Both the position numbers and the translations under genes were made by a program. A stretch of 64,000 nucleotides of DNA, taken from positions 8,162,501 through 8,226,500 of the forward strand of contig NZ_CP094516.1 in the NCBI RefSeq assembly GCF_029909975.1, read 5' to 3'. The notes under the pieces are model-generated. The model made no database searches. It was not told where the DNA came from and saw only the letters and a program-made list of their open reading frames with translations. This document shows positions 34,535-43,842 of the stretch, in pieces. The stretch is from Bradyrhizobium sp. ISRA430. Its GTDB lineage: Bacteria > Pseudomonadota > Alphaproteobacteria > Rhizobiales > Xanthobacteraceae. The first letter of the stretch is position 1. Each line of letters opens with the position of its first letter.

Positions 34535-34598
34535 GGCGAACTCCGCAAGTTGATCGAATTCCGATGTGCTAAGTCTAGTGCAGGCGCGGGGCCTTGAT

Positions 34599-34612
34599 TT
34601 GACTCAGGTCAA
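34599..34612. promoter_or_regulatory. FNR/FixK box, CBS-BON gene
   Basis: TTGACTCAGGTCAA matches TTGA-N6-TCAA exactly and ends 65 bp upstream of the minus-strand CBS-BON start. Confidence 0.7.
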
Positions 34613-34688
34613 ACCAACGAAGTCGAGCGATCCCGTTGACCTAGTGTGTTGAACGCTTGATGCGTCTCCTCTCGTGCACCCGGTGGAT

Positions 34689-35678
34689 CTAGTCGTCGGC
34701 TTCGGGACTGCGTGCGAGGTCCGACGGGCGGAAAGGTTTGTCTTTGTCCAGCTTTCGGTACGCGGCCTTGGCGGTCCGCAGCAGTCGCTTGTGCCGCTTG
34801 CGATCGAGGAAGCGGACGCCCCCGTCGGATCCCGCTCCGTTCAATGAATCAGCCAGGGCCTGACCCCTTGCGTCATCATTTAGTTGCCCGAGGGATCGTT
34901 GCGCCTTGCGTAGTTGCTTGACGGTCGACTTCTGCCTCGCGAGTGAACTCTCGGTGAACAGGTCCTCCAGCGACTCGATTGAGTAAGTCATCCGTTTGTT
35001 GAGAATGCGCAGTTTGTGCCGCTTCTCCACGCCAAGTTTTCCGAGCCTCCGGGCCTTCTTGAGGAGTGCCCTCTCCCAATCCGCGAGTTGTGCCGCCGCG
35101 TAATCGGCGAGCGCGCCGCGGCGTTGCCTGATGGCCTCCTTGCTCCGCCTGGTCGACCAGGGACCGCTTTCGATCCAGCCGGAGGTTTGCTCGATCAGGC
35201 GTCGATATCGCGCCGATTGCAGCGCCCGCGCCAAGAGGCGGTGGCTCTCGGCGCGCTTTTCATCCCAGGACTGGAGCTCGGCGATCAGCGCGAGCTCGTT
35301 GCCGCTGGCCGCCACCACGCGTTCGATCGCGACGTCGAGGTCCCGCACCAGGCCGAGCTGGCTGTTCAGCCATTTCAGCTCGGCCCAGACGTTCGGCCGC
35401 ACGGTGTCATCGACCATGGGCGAGAAGAAGCGAATAGCGGTCCGCAAGTGCGTCAGCGCGATTCGTATCTGATGCAGCGCATCAGGATCGCCGCGGCAGG
35501 TGGCGTCATGCTGGGCGAGGACGGCGTCGAGGTGTCGGCGCGCGATGATCCGAAAGGCCGTGTCGCAGGCCATGCCGGGGCTGAGACGACCGGGCAGGGC
35601 ATTGCGCTTCGCCGCCGGCCTGGTGCCAGCGGTCGCCGTCGAACTCGTGGTGGATCGCGCCGTGCTTGCCCGCGCCAA
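34689..35678 (-). CDS. CHAD-domain protein
   Basis: The ~329-aa protein is a CHAD (conserved histidine alpha-helical) domain. Helices carry LHQIRIALTHLRTAIRFF near residues 65-85 and KRHKLRILNKRMTYSIESLE near 215-235, the paired His/Arg/Lys-rich helices that bind polyphosphate in studied members. The 5' end uses TTG at 35678 or an internal ATG at 35573. It follows the APH/P-loop gene by ten bases and is its operon partner. Confidence 0.85.
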   Translation of the reverse strand: MARASTARSTTSSTATAGTRPAAKRNALPGRLSPGMACDTAFRIIARRHLDAVLAQHDATCRGDPDALHQIRIALTHLRTAIRFFSPMVDDTVRPNVWAELKWLNSQLGLVRDLDVAIERVVAASGNELALIAELQSWDEKRAESHRLLARALQSARYRRLIEQTSGWIESGPWSTRRSKEAIRQRRGALADYAAAQLADWERALLKKARRLGKLGVEKRHKLRILNKRMTYSIESLEDLFTESSLARQKSTVKQLRKAQRSLGQLNDDARGQALADSLNGAGSDGGVRFLDRKRHKRLLRTAKAAYRKLDKDKPFRPSDLARSPEADD

Positions 35679-35688
35679 TCAGATTGCC

Positions 35689-37221
35689 TTACCTGCCCTC
35701 GGCGATCGCCCTCCGGCAGCGCTGGAGCGTCTGCTCAGGTGTCCCGGATGCATCGATGCACGCCCAACCAACATGGCCGATATTATAGTGCTCTTGCAGC
35801 GCGGCAACCTCTTGCGTGGCGTCGGACGCATCCCGCTGTCGGCTGCCGATTCGAGCCTGCCGCGTCGCGAGGTCCGCAACAAGGAATAGTCCGGCCAGGG
35901 GGACATTGCATTCCCGGGCAAGCGCTGCGACTTCATCGCGCTCGGATTCGCGTGCAAAGACCGCATCGACAATTGCGGAATGGCCCTGCTTCAGCACGCG
36001 GCGGGCGTGTTGGGCCAACGTCTCGTAAACCCGCGCCGTGACATCGGGCTGATATGTGGATGGCGGCAGGCGGTCCGCGTCCTTGACCCCGAACAGCCGC
36101 TTGCGAATGACGTCGCTGCGCAGCACGACGGCTCCCGGTTCTGGCGTCACGGCCGGCGCGAGCGCACGGGCCAGCACCGACTTCCCGGTACCCGACAATC
36201 CGCCGACCGCAATCAGACGAGGCGCTGGAGGATTGATCAGTGCCTGGGCCAGGCCGAAATAGCGGCTTGCGTCGTCGAGAATGCCCGGACGATCAGAATG
36301 AGGCCGATTCAGCCGCGCCAGCGCCACCTGGGCGCGGATCGCGGCCCGAATTGACATGAATAGCGGGAGAGCGCGAAGCGCATCGAGATGTTCGAGCGGC
36401 GTTGTGGCGAGATATTGATTGAGGACAGCATTGGCTGCGAGCGGCTGGTCGTGGCGCAACAGATCCATCAGCGTGAATGCAAGGTCGTAGAGCACGTCGA
36501 CAGTTGCGAGTGCGGCGTCGAATTCGACGGCATCGAACAGCACGGGTTGCTGTTCGATCAGCACGATATTGGCAAGATGCAGGTCACCGTGGCAGCGGCG
36601 CACGAAGCCTTGACGGCCACGTTCACCCAGCAGGACACGGATACGATCAAATGCCTCGTCCGAGGCTCTGCCAAGTTGCTCGATCTCGGCCGCCGCAAGA
36701 TGGTTTCCATTTCGCAGGCCAGCGGTGTTTCCCTCGATGAGTGCCGGGATCGAGGAGACCCATGCGTTGCCGTCCGCAGGCGTCGCGATCGCGTGCGAAC
36801 GAGCGATGGCGTCCGCGATCGCCGACGCGAGGTCCGCGTCGAGCGGCCCGGCCTTGGCCAGATGATCGAGCGTTCGGCTTTCGTCGAAGCGGAACATCTC
36901 CACCGCATACTCGATAGGCTTGCCACGCCCTCCGACCTCCACCGTGCCGTCCGGTCCCTCCGTGAGCGCCACGACGCGCTGATAGATTTGCGGCGCCAGG
37001 GGCCGGTTGATCCTGATCTCCTCCTCGCACGCCGCCTTTCGCCTTTCGAGCGTGGAGTAATCGAGAAACGGAAAGAGGACAGCCCGCTTGATCTTCAGCG
37101 CGCGCGTTCCTTCAAGAAAGACCGAAGCAGCATGCGTATCGATCCTCATTGCGCCGGGATGCGTGGCAGGATCGCTGAGCGCTGCAAAGATTCGTTCCTG
37201 GGTCGCGGCGTTGTCCATCAT
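35689..37221 (-). CDS. Fused aminoglycoside-phosphotransferase-like and P-loop kinase protein
   Basis: The ~510-aa protein joins two kinase-like halves. The N-terminal half has the phosphotransferase catalytic loop RRCHGDLHLANIVL and the metal Asp in LFDAVEFD (around residues 210-235). The C-terminal half has a Walker A motif (GGLSGTGKSVLARAL, around 335) of the zeta-toxin/gluconokinase-like type. Such bifunctional proteins are widespread in proteobacteria with unknown substrate. The start is ambiguous (37245 TTG, 37221 or 37218 ATG). It shares a promoter region with the divergent stress gene and two FNR/FixK boxes. Confidence 0.8.
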   Translation of the reverse strand: MMDNAATQERIFAALSDPATHPGAMRIDTHAASVFLEGTRALKIKRAVLFPFLDYSTLERRKAACEEEIRINRPLAPQIYQRVVALTEGPDGTVEVGGRGKPIEYAVEMFRFDESRTLDHLAKAGPLDADLASAIADAIARSHAIATPADGNAWVSSIPALIEGNTAGLRNGNHLAAAEIEQLGRASDEAFDRIRVLLGERGRQGFVRRCHGDLHLANIVLIEQQPVLFDAVEFDAALATVDVLYDLAFTLMDLLRHDQPLAANAVLNQYLATTPLEHLDALRALPLFMSIRAAIRAQVALARLNRPHSDRPGILDDASRYFGLAQALINPPAPRLIAVGGLSGTGKSVLARALAPAVTPEPGAVVLRSDVIRKRLFGVKDADRLPPSTYQPDVTARVYETLAQHARRVLKQGHSAIVDAVFARESERDEVAALARECNVPLAGLFLVADLATRQARIGSRQRDASDATQEVAALQEHYNIGHVGWACIDASGTPEQTLQRCRRAIAEGR

Positions 37222-37361
37222 TGAGGGTGGCTTGTGCAGGTACAATCACTCACCCGGATCGGGAGCCGCTGGCTTTCTCTGGACCCCAGCAGGCGAATCC
37301 GCACCTCGGGCCTGATGCAGCTCCGATCAGGGTAACCGTAGAATGGCGGTGGCGCGAGTCC

Positions 37362-37375
37362 TTGACTTTCTTCAA
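37362..37375. promoter_or_regulatory. FNR/FixK box 1 in divergent promoter
   Basis: TTGACTTTCTTCAA matches TTGA-N6-TCAA. It lies 140 bp upstream of the kinase-like gene and 97 bp upstream of the universal stress protein gene. Confidence 0.6.
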
Positions 37376-37410
37376 GCGCTGTCGTCGCTTGATCGAACGG
37401 TGTTCCCGTC

Positions 37411-37424
37411 TTGACGAGGATCAA
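37411..37424. promoter_or_regulatory. FNR/FixK box 2 in divergent promoter
   Basis: TTGACGAGGATCAA matches TTGA-N6-TCAA and is nearly the symmetric ideal. It ends 48 bp upstream of the universal stress protein ATG and is centred 49 bp from box 1. Confidence 0.75.
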
Positions 37425-37471
37425 GCGCCCGCCTGGAAGGCGGCCTATCCTGGCAGCCGAGGAGAATTCCG

Positions 37472-38311
37472 ATGCCCATCAAGGATGTGTTTCTGCCGCT
37501 TGTCGGTCAGCCGCGCGAGCCGACGCTTGCCGCGATCGAAAAATGCGTAGCCGTTGCCGCCGATCTCGGCGCCAGGATCACCGCGCTTGCGCTGGAGGAC
37601 GATGTTTTCGTGCGGCCGAAAGCGGTCCCAGATGTTGCGGGGGCCGCCGCTGAGTCCGGCTCAGGGCGGGACATCGGGGACATGCAGCAACTCCTGAATG
37701 CGTTCAACAATGCCGCTTCACGCGCGGGCATCCGCGCGCAAAGCCAGTCGGGCAAGGTACCGGCGGAGGAGATCGCACCGACCCTGGCGGAATACGCCCG
37801 TTTCAGCGATCTCTCGCTGGTTCCAGTGAAGCCTCACGACAGTCGAACGGAGACCATCATCGAGACGTTCCTGTTCGAATCCGGCCGGCCGCTCCTGCTC
37901 TGCCCGGAACATCTCGTCACCGAGCTGCGTGTGGATTTCGAGAACGTCATGATCGCCTGGGATCACTCCGCGCGTGCGGCGCGCGCGGTCGGTGATGCGC
38001 TGCAGTTCCTTCAGGCCGCCGCCTCGGTCCGCATCATCACGGTGGCGGACGAGAAGACCGAGACGATCACGCAATCTGGAATGGATCTTGTCGACCACCT
38101 TCAGGAGCACGGGGTATATGCATCCTTCGAGACGGTGAACGCCGGCGGCAGCTCGATCGGCAAGGTGCTCGGAAGCTGGGCGGATTCCCATGAAATCGAC
38201 GCCATCGTCATGGGCGCCTACCATCATTCGCGACTGAACGAAATCGTCTGGGGCGGCGTTACCAAGACCGTCATTGGCCAGCCACCGTGCTGGGTTATGA
38301 TGTCGCACTAA
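37472..38311 (+). CDS. Universal stress protein, tandem type
   Basis: The 279-aa protein begins MPIKDVFLPLVGQPREPTLA and has two Usp-like halves. The second half contains VMIAWDHSARAARAVGDALQF and ends with VMGAYHHSRLNEIVWGGVTK, equivalent to the ATP-binding G-X9-G-S/T region of the family but with a weakened glycine pattern. GAGGAGA precedes the ATG. The strong FNR/FixK boxes upstream suggest induction under oxygen limitation, as for other rhizobial Usp proteins. It precedes the Pat-like gene by 66 bp. Confidence 0.85.
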   Translation: MPIKDVFLPLVGQPREPTLAAIEKCVAVAADLGARITALALEDDVFVRPKAVPDVAGAAAESGSGRDIGDMQQLLNAFNNAASRAGIRAQSQSGKVPAEEIAPTLAEYARFSDLSLVPVKPHDSRTETIIETFLFESGRPLLLCPEHLVTELRVDFENVMIAWDHSARAARAVGDALQFLQAAASVRIITVADEKTETITQSGMDLVDHLQEHGVYASFETVNAGGSSIGKVLGSWADSHEIDAIVMGAYHHSRLNEIVWGGVTKTVIGQPPCWVMMSH

Positions 38312-38377
38312 TCGCTCGACCGATATCCGAGCCGGATCTTAAATCTTCGGAACCAGCCGCCCGATCGGACGCGTTTC

Positions 38378-41071
38378 ATGTCGACCTATCGCCTGAAAAA
38401 TCTGTTGTCGCCGCGCTCCGTAGCGCTCGTCGGAGCGAGCCCCCGTCGGGCGTCCGTCGGACGCGCCGTCCTGGAGAACATTGGCAAAGGACAGTTCAAG
38501 GGCCAGTTCGGCCTGGTGAACCCGCGCTACGCGGAGATCGACGGCGTCGCCGCAGTGGACAGCCTCGCCAAATTGCCGTTCGTCCCCGAGCTCGTCGTGA
38601 TCACCGCGCCGGCGAGCAACGTTCCCGCTATCGTCGGTCAGGCCGGCCGTCTCGGTTCGGCAGGCGCCCTGATCGTATCGGCCGGGCTCGGCCACGGACC
38701 GGGGTCTTTGCAAGATGGGACGATCACGGCGGCCAGGAAACATAGCATGCGGCTGATCGGGCCCAATTGCCTGGGCATCATGATGCCGGGTGTGAGCCTC
38801 AATGCCAGTTTCGCCGCGCACATGCCGGGCGCCGGCAATCTCGCGCTGATCTCGCAGTCGGGCGCAATTGCGGCCGGCATGGTCGATTGGGCCGCCCAGC
38901 GCGGCGTCGGCTTCTCCGGCATCGTCTCGATCGGCGACCAGATCGACGTCGACATTGCCGATCTGCTCGACCATTTTGCGCTCGATCACAAGACGCGTGC
39001 GATCCTGCTCTATATCGAGGCCATTAAGGACGCCCGCAAATTCATGTCGGCGGCACGCGCCGCGGCGCGCGTGAAACCGGTGGTCGTGGTGAAGTCTGGC
39101 CGCATGGCGCAGGGCGCGAAGGCGGCGGCCACGCATACCGGCGCGCTGGCCGGCGCGGACGCGGTCTACGACGCGGCGTTCCGCCGCGCTGGTGTCCTCC
39201 GTGTCTCCGATCTGCGCGAGTTGTTCGATTGTGCCGAAACGCTCGGACGCGTCGAATCGCCGACAGGAAAGCGCCTCGCCATCCTGACCAATGGCGGCGG
39301 CATCGGCGTCCTGGCCGTCGACCGGCTGGTGGAGCTTGGCGGAATTCCCGCACCCATGACGGCGGAGATGCGACGCAATCTCGACGCGGTGTTGCCGCCG
39401 ACCTGGTCGGGTGCAAATCCCGTCGATATCGTGGGCGATGCCGATGCGGCGCGCTATGCGGCAGCGCTGGAGGTGTTGCTCGCCGATCCCGATAACGATG
39501 CAGTCCTGGTCCTCAACGTGCAGACCGCGATCGCGTCGGCCGCCGATATCGCCGCGACGGTCACCGAGCACGTCAGGACATATCGCACGCAGCATCGAAG
39601 CTGGGCGAAGCCGGTGCTTGCTGCCTGGGTCGGCGCCAATCAGAATATCATCGAAACGCTCAGCGGCGCCGGCATTCCGAACTATCCGACCGAAGACGAT
39701 GCGGTGCGCGGCTTCATGCATCTGGTCCGGCACCACGAGGTGGTAGAGGAATTGAGCCAGATTCCGCCGGCGATGCCGGATAGGTTCGTTCCGGATGTCG
39801 AAGCGGCCAGGCAGATTGTTACAGGTGCGATCGCTGACGGCCGCAAATGGCTCGAGCCTGTCGAGATCAGGCGCCTGCTCGAAGCCTACGACATCGCGAT
39901 GGTGCCGACTTATGCGGCCGCCGACGTCGACGAGGCCGTCGCTTATGCGAGCGAGATGTTCGCGAAAGGTGCCACCGTCGTACTCAAGATCATGTCGCGC
40001 GATATCGCGCACAAGTCCGATGTCGGCGGTGTCGTGCTCAACCTGACCACGCTCGACGCCGTGCGCGTGGCCGCGGCCGATATTCTCGCCCGGGCAAGGA
40101 AGCTACGTCCGGACGCACGCATCTCCGGCGTCATTGTGCAGGCGATGGTCGTCAAGGCGAAGGCGCGCGAGCTGATCCTTGGTCTTGCCGACGATCCGAC
40201 CTTCGGCACCGTCGTCGTCTTCGGCCGCGGCGGGACGGCGGTGGAGATCATCAACGACAGGGCGCTCGCGCTGCCGCCGCTCGACCTGAAACTCGCCAAC
40301 GATTTGATCGAGCGCACGCGGGTCTCGCGGTTGCTCCGGGCCTACCGTGACGTACCTGCCGTCAAGCAGGACGCCGTCGCCATGGTGCTGGTCAAGCTGG
40401 CGCAGATGGCCGCCGACATTCCCGAGATCCGCGAATTCGACATCAATCCGCTGCTGGCGGACGAAGCCGGCGTGACGGCGGTCGACGCTCGCGTCGTCGT
40501 GGGACTTCCGCAGCGCAAATTCGCCGGGTCGGGTCCAGCCAATTTCGCCGTTCGCGCCTATCCGTCGCAATGGGAGCGCCATCTTTCGCTCAAGGACGGC
40601 TGGCGAATCTTCGCGCGGCCGCTGCGTCCCGAGGACGAGCCGGCGATTCACGAATTTCTGCGTCACGTGACGCCGAACGATCTGCGTCTACGCTTCTTTG
40701 CGCCGATGAAGGAGTTTACCCATGAGTTCATCGCGCGCCTGACCCAGCTCGACTATGCCCGCGCGATGGCATTCATTGCGTTCGATGAGGCCACCCACGA
40801 GATGGTTGGTGTGGTCCGGATCCATTCGGACTCGATCTACGAGACCGGCGAATACGCCATTCTGCTGCGGTCCGACCTCAAGGGCAGGGGACTTGGATGG
40901 GGCCTCATGCAGTTGATCATCGAATACGCGAAGTCGGAGGGCCTGAAGACAATATCGGGCGATGTGCTCCAGGAGAACACCGTGATGCTCGAAATGTGCC
41001 GCCAGCTCGGTTTCGAGGTAAAACCGGATCCGACTGAACCGGACGTCTGCGACGTCAGGCTGAAGCTCTAA
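38378..41071 (+). CDS. Pat-like protein: NDP-forming acyl-CoA synthetase domains fused to GNAT
   Basis: The 897-aa protein has an N-terminal CoA-binding domain (SPRSVALVGASPRRASVG), a succinyl-CoA-synthetase-like flavodoxin region (LISQSGAIAAGMVDW), an ATP-grasp region (around 480-700) and a C-terminal GNAT domain (~745-890) with the acetyl-CoA loop LKGRGLGWGLM. This is the architecture of Pat lysine acetyltransferases. In Rhodopseudomonas a Pat enzyme acetylates and inactivates acyl-CoA ligases. A similar control of the two ligases in this window is inferred. Probable co-transcription with the stress protein. Confidence 0.85.
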   Translation: MSTYRLKNLLSPRSVALVGASPRRASVGRAVLENIGKGQFKGQFGLVNPRYAEIDGVAAVDSLAKLPFVPELVVITAPASNVPAIVGQAGRLGSAGALIVSAGLGHGPGSLQDGTITAARKHSMRLIGPNCLGIMMPGVSLNASFAAHMPGAGNLALISQSGAIAAGMVDWAAQRGVGFSGIVSIGDQIDVDIADLLDHFALDHKTRAILLYIEAIKDARKFMSAARAAARVKPVVVVKSGRMAQGAKAAATHTGALAGADAVYDAAFRRAGVLRVSDLRELFDCAETLGRVESPTGKRLAILTNGGGIGVLAVDRLVELGGIPAPMTAEMRRNLDAVLPPTWSGANPVDIVGDADAARYAAALEVLLADPDNDAVLVLNVQTAIASAADIAATVTEHVRTYRTQHRSWAKPVLAAWVGANQNIIETLSGAGIPNYPTEDDAVRGFMHLVRHHEVVEELSQIPPAMPDRFVPDVEAARQIVTGAIADGRKWLEPVEIRRLLEAYDIAMVPTYAAADVDEAVAYASEMFAKGATVVLKIMSRDIAHKSDVGGVVLNLTTLDAVRVAAADILARARKLRPDARISGVIVQAMVVKAKARELILGLADDPTFGTVVVFGRGGTAVEIINDRALALPPLDLKLANDLIERTRVSRLLRAYRDVPAVKQDAVAMVLVKLAQMAADIPEIREFDINPLLADEAGVTAVDARVVVGLPQRKFAGSGPANFAVRAYPSQWERHLSLKDGWRIFARPLRPEDEPAIHEFLRHVTPNDLRLRFFAPMKEFTHEFIARLTQLDYARAMAFIAFDEATHEMVGVVRIHSDSIYETGEYAILLRSDLKGRGLGWGLMQLIIEYAKSEGLKTISGDVLQENTVMLEMCRQLGFEVKPDPTEPDVCDVRLKL

Positions 41072-41150
41072 GCAGGGCCTTGCGGTCAGGAGCCTGCTTC
41101 GCCCGAGGTCGCCGGGGCGCAAGCGCTGCGGGTGCCGTGCGTTACAAGCC

Positions 41151-41501
41151 TCATTTCTCCAAAGTCTTCAGGAACGCGATGAAATCGCCAACCTGGTCAG
41201 CGTCGAAGCGGAATTCCGGCATGGCCGGGTGCCCCGTGACGATGCCCTCGGCGAGAGCCTCCTGCAGTTGCTCGACCGGATATCGCTCGTGCAACGTACG
41301 GAACGGAGGAGCGATCTTGAGAGGACTGGGGCTGACTTTGTCGATCGAGTGACACTTTGCACAATACAGCAGCGCAAGACGCCGCCCTTGCTCGACGTTC
41401 GAAGCTGTACTTGGGCCCGGGGAGAGAAGCAAAGCCGCCACGACGATGCTGCCTGCGATGCCGCGTTCCGTTCGAAGAAATGTCCTCACGTCGTGCTCCA
41501 T
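41151..41501 (-). CDS. Small c-type cytochrome
   Basis: The ~116-aa protein has an N-terminal hydrophobic export segment (GIAGSIVVAALLLSPGPSTAS), the haem attachment site CAKCH and a distal methionine in HPAMPEF, so it is a class I monohaem cytochrome c. The start at 41501 is tentative. Its ATG shares one base with the stop of a decayed stress protein frame upstream. It may carry electrons during microaerobic growth. Confidence 0.8.
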   Translation of the reverse strand: MEHDVRTFLRTERGIAGSIVVAALLLSPGPSTASNVEQGRRLALLYCAKCHSIDKVSPSPLKIAPPFRTLHERYPVEQLQEALAEGIVTGHPAMPEFRFDADQVGDFIAFLKTLEK

Positions 41502-41803
41502 CAGTGCGGTATCAGGACGGGGGACGGTCCGCATTGTCCATACCGGATCTGGGCGTTGCTTGCCTCGCTCTCGAAAACGTGCAGCGCTGCGTCCGCTCGT
41601 TCCAGTGCGCGTTCGTACTCGAACTGCAGCGACGATGCGACGGCCGCGCCGCCCTCCGCCACAAAAGGTACATTTGCCGACGCTTACCCGGTCGCAAGCG
41701 CGTCCAGGTGCGCGCGGGCGCTCATCGCCATAGAAATGGACGCGTCGATGGCGGGCCGTGGTGACCGCTCTGTGGGGATGTGTACCAGTAGATCGCTGAA
41801 CAC
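41501..41803 (-). pseudogene. Decayed universal stress protein gene
   Basis: From a GTG at 41803 the frame reads FSDLLVHIPTERSPRPAIDA followed by RAHLDALATG, the clear N-terminus of a rhizobial universal stress protein. An in-frame TAA at 41684-41686 sits where a Tyr codon is expected. The frame then continues (ASANVPFVAEGGAAVASSLQ, ERADAALHVFESEAS) before ending at 41501, about 160 residues short of the usual length. An intact FNR/FixK box remains 57 bp upstream. Confidence 0.7.
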
Positions 41804-41859
41804 GCGTACCTCTCGACCTGATCTCGCTGCCTAATCAGCACATGCGATCTTCGAGAGGC

Positions 41860-41873
41860 TTGATGCACGTCAA
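41860..41873. promoter_or_regulatory. FNR/FixK box before the stress protein remnant
   Basis: TTGATGCACGTCAA matches TTGA-N6-TCAA and ends 57 bp from the remnant start, the same spacing range as the intact genes here. Confidence 0.65.
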
Positions 41874-41998
41874 AACAGGCTTCGGTGCATCGGATGTCGG
41901 TTGTGGAGGCCGAAGACGCGGCCTGATATCGGAACAAGAAGAGCGCTCCTTTTGATGACGCGCCGGGCTGTTACGTGCTCGAGCAGTAGATGCGGCGG

Positions 41999-42982
41999 TC
42001 ATGGACGCAACACGGCTGCTCCAACGAGCTTGCCTTCCCTCAGACGGGCGAGCGCTTCATTGGCCTCGGCGAGCGGGAATACCGTCGTGTGTGTCTGGAT
42101 ATCGAGCTTTGCCGCGGCGGCGAGGAAGTCGATGCCATCCTTTCGGGTGAGGTTTGCAACCGATACGATCTGCCGCTCACCCCAAAGAATATGATAGGGG
42201 AAGCCCGGAATGTCGGACATGTGAATGCCGGCGCACACAACGCGCCCGCCCTTGCGCACCGAGCGCAGGGCGGACGGCACCAGCGCTCCGACCGGCGCAT
42301 ATATGATGGCGGCATCGAGCTCCGTCGGCGGGATGTCCTCTGAAGCGCCGGCCCAATCTGCGCCGAGCGAAAGCGCAAGTTGCTGTGCTTCCTGGTCGCC
42401 GTCACGGGTGAAGGCGTAAACTTTCCGTCCCTGTGCGTGGGCCACCTGTGCCACGATATGGCCGGCCGCGCCAAAGCCATAAATGCCGAGCGTTTTGCCA
42501 TCGCCGGCCATCACCAGGGATCGCCAGCCGATCAGGCCGGCGCAGAGCAGAGGCGAAAGGGCTGCGTCCTCGCCGTGCTCGCCGAGCGAAAAGCAATATC
42601 GGGCATCGGCGACGAGGTGGCTGGCAAAGCCGCCGTCGCGCGTGTAGCCGGTGAATTTGGGGCGATCGCAGAGATTTTCCTGGTCCGTGCGGCAATAAAA
42701 ACATTCGCCGCAGGTGAAGCCGAGCCAGGGAACACCTACACGCATGCCTGGTCTCAGCTCGCCGACACCTGCGCCGACCGCATCGATTCGGCCGACGACC
42801 TCGTGCCCCGGGATGATGGGATAGGGAATGTCCGAAAGCTCGCCATCCACCACGTGGAGATCGGTCCTGCACACGCCGCACGCGCTGACCTTGACGCGAA
42901 CCTCGCCGGAGCCGGGGACCGGGTCGGGTCGTTCCTGGAACATCAATGGCGCGCCGCGCGCGGAGAGAACCATCGCGTACAT
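41999..42982 (-). CDS. Zinc-dependent alcohol dehydrogenase
   Basis: The 327-aa medium-chain dehydrogenase has catalytic zinc ligands (CGVCRTD, PGHEVVG), the four-Cys structural zinc loop (CGECFYCRTDQENLC) and an NAD-binding stretch (LGIYGFGAAGHIVAQVA). It fits AdhA-like alcohol dehydrogenases of about 330 residues. No FNR/FixK box is visible in the 70 bp before it, though it sits in the stress block. Confidence 0.9.
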   Translation of the reverse strand: MYAMVLSARGAPLMFQERPDPVPGSGEVRVKVSACGVCRTDLHVVDGELSDIPYPIIPGHEVVGRIDAVGAGVGELRPGMRVGVPWLGFTCGECFYCRTDQENLCDRPKFTGYTRDGGFASHLVADARYCFSLGEHGEDAALSPLLCAGLIGWRSLVMAGDGKTLGIYGFGAAGHIVAQVAHAQGRKVYAFTRDGDQEAQQLALSLGADWAGASEDIPPTELDAAIIYAPVGALVPSALRSVRKGGRVVCAGIHMSDIPGFPYHILWGERQIVSVANLTRKDGIDFLAAAAKLDIQTHTTVFPLAEANEALARLREGKLVGAAVLRP

Positions 42983-43053
42983 GTCGCATTCCCGTTACGG
43001 CAATGCATCCTCCAGCGGGCTTCGCCGGATGTGGGGTCAGTGTGCGCCGTTCG

Positions 43054-43515
43054 CTACGAAGGCGCAACAGGCGCCTTCCGCAGGCTCTTGATGACCATGG
43101 CCACCAACGGCGTCAGAATCGGCAGCAGGCCGCTCAGCGGGTGGTGGACCGCGCCCGTTACCTGAGCGTGGAGCGCGCGCGCCTCGAGCTGAATCGCTTC
43201 AATCGCCGCGTCATGGATATCATTCGCGAGTTCGATCTCGCGTCCTGACAACGGACGCGCTGCGACGACGAAAAGGACCGCCGCAATGGCAAAATTGATC
43301 GCGCCGAGAATGGCCGCCGCGACGATTGCGCTCCAGATCTGGACCAGGGCGAAATAGGCCGAAAATTCGAGCATCAGCAGACCGAAGGTGGCGATCAGCG
43401 CCGCGAAGGCGCGCAAGCCCAGCCCGATCAGGAGGTGCCGTAGTCTGATGTCGGCGATGATCCTGTCGGTACGCCAGAGCACGCGCAGGTGCTTGATGAT
43501 GTTTTCCGTACCCAC
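43054..43515 (-). CDS. Holin-superfamily-like membrane protein
   Basis: The 153-aa protein starts with GTG at 43515 directly after the upstream stop, with CAGGAGGC as ribosome site. Two adjacent hydrophobic hairpin helices (LIGLGLRAFAALIATFGLLM and FALVQIWSAIVAAAILGAIN) are followed by an amphipathic region and a third hydrophobic patch. This is the layout of the phage-holin/Holin-X-like envelope proteins often paired with DUF883 proteins. It is coupled to the upstream gene. Confidence 0.7.
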   Translation of the reverse strand: MGTENIIKHLRVLWRTDRIIADIRLRHLLIGLGLRAFAALIATFGLLMLEFSAYFALVQIWSAIVAAAILGAINFAIAAVLFVVAARPLSGREIELANDIHDAAIEAIQLEARALHAQVTGAVHHPLSGLLPILTPLVAMVIKSLRKAPVAPS

Positions 43516-43791
43516 CTAGTGCCTCCTGAGCATGAAGCCGACGACCACGCCGAGTGCGAAGGCCGAAGCGAGCGACGCCACCGGACGCTCTGCGAGGAGG
43601 CCACGGAGCTGCTCTTGCTCCTCACTCACGGTCTCGCCAAGTTCGGTCAGCGCGGCCTTGATCTGTTCGGCCAAGGCTTCGGCACGGTCTTCCGACGCGT
43701 TGAACATCTGCTCGCCGGCCATGTTCAGCAGGCGCGAAACATCGATCTTCATCGCGTTCAGTTCGTCGTTCATGCTGCCGGTGTCGAACAT
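43516..43791 (-). CDS. DUF883-like (ElaB/YqjD-type) membrane-anchored protein
   Basis: The 91-aa protein is a long amphipathic helix (DELNAMKIDVSRLLNMAGEQ, then KAALTELGETVSEEQEQL) followed by a C-terminal glycine-rich membrane segment and basic tail (ASAFALGVVVGFMLRRH), as in ribosome-associated ElaB/YqjD proteins. GGAGG precedes the ATG. A FNR/FixK box lies 52 bp upstream. It forms a two-gene operon with the holin-like gene. Confidence 0.78.
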   Translation of the reverse strand: MFDTGSMNDELNAMKIDVSRLLNMAGEQMFNASEDRAEALAEQIKAALTELGETVSEEQEQLRGLLAERPVASLASAFALGVVVGFMLRRH

Positions 43792-43842
43792 TGGCGGCCT
43801 CCATTGAATGAAAGAAGCCTATGCGAACCGGCTCGATGGCCG

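Noticed and set aside
38339..40012. 557-codon open frame antisense to the Pat-like gene
   Set aside because: Shadow frame; the sense protein has intact CoA-binding, ATP-grasp and GNAT motifs.
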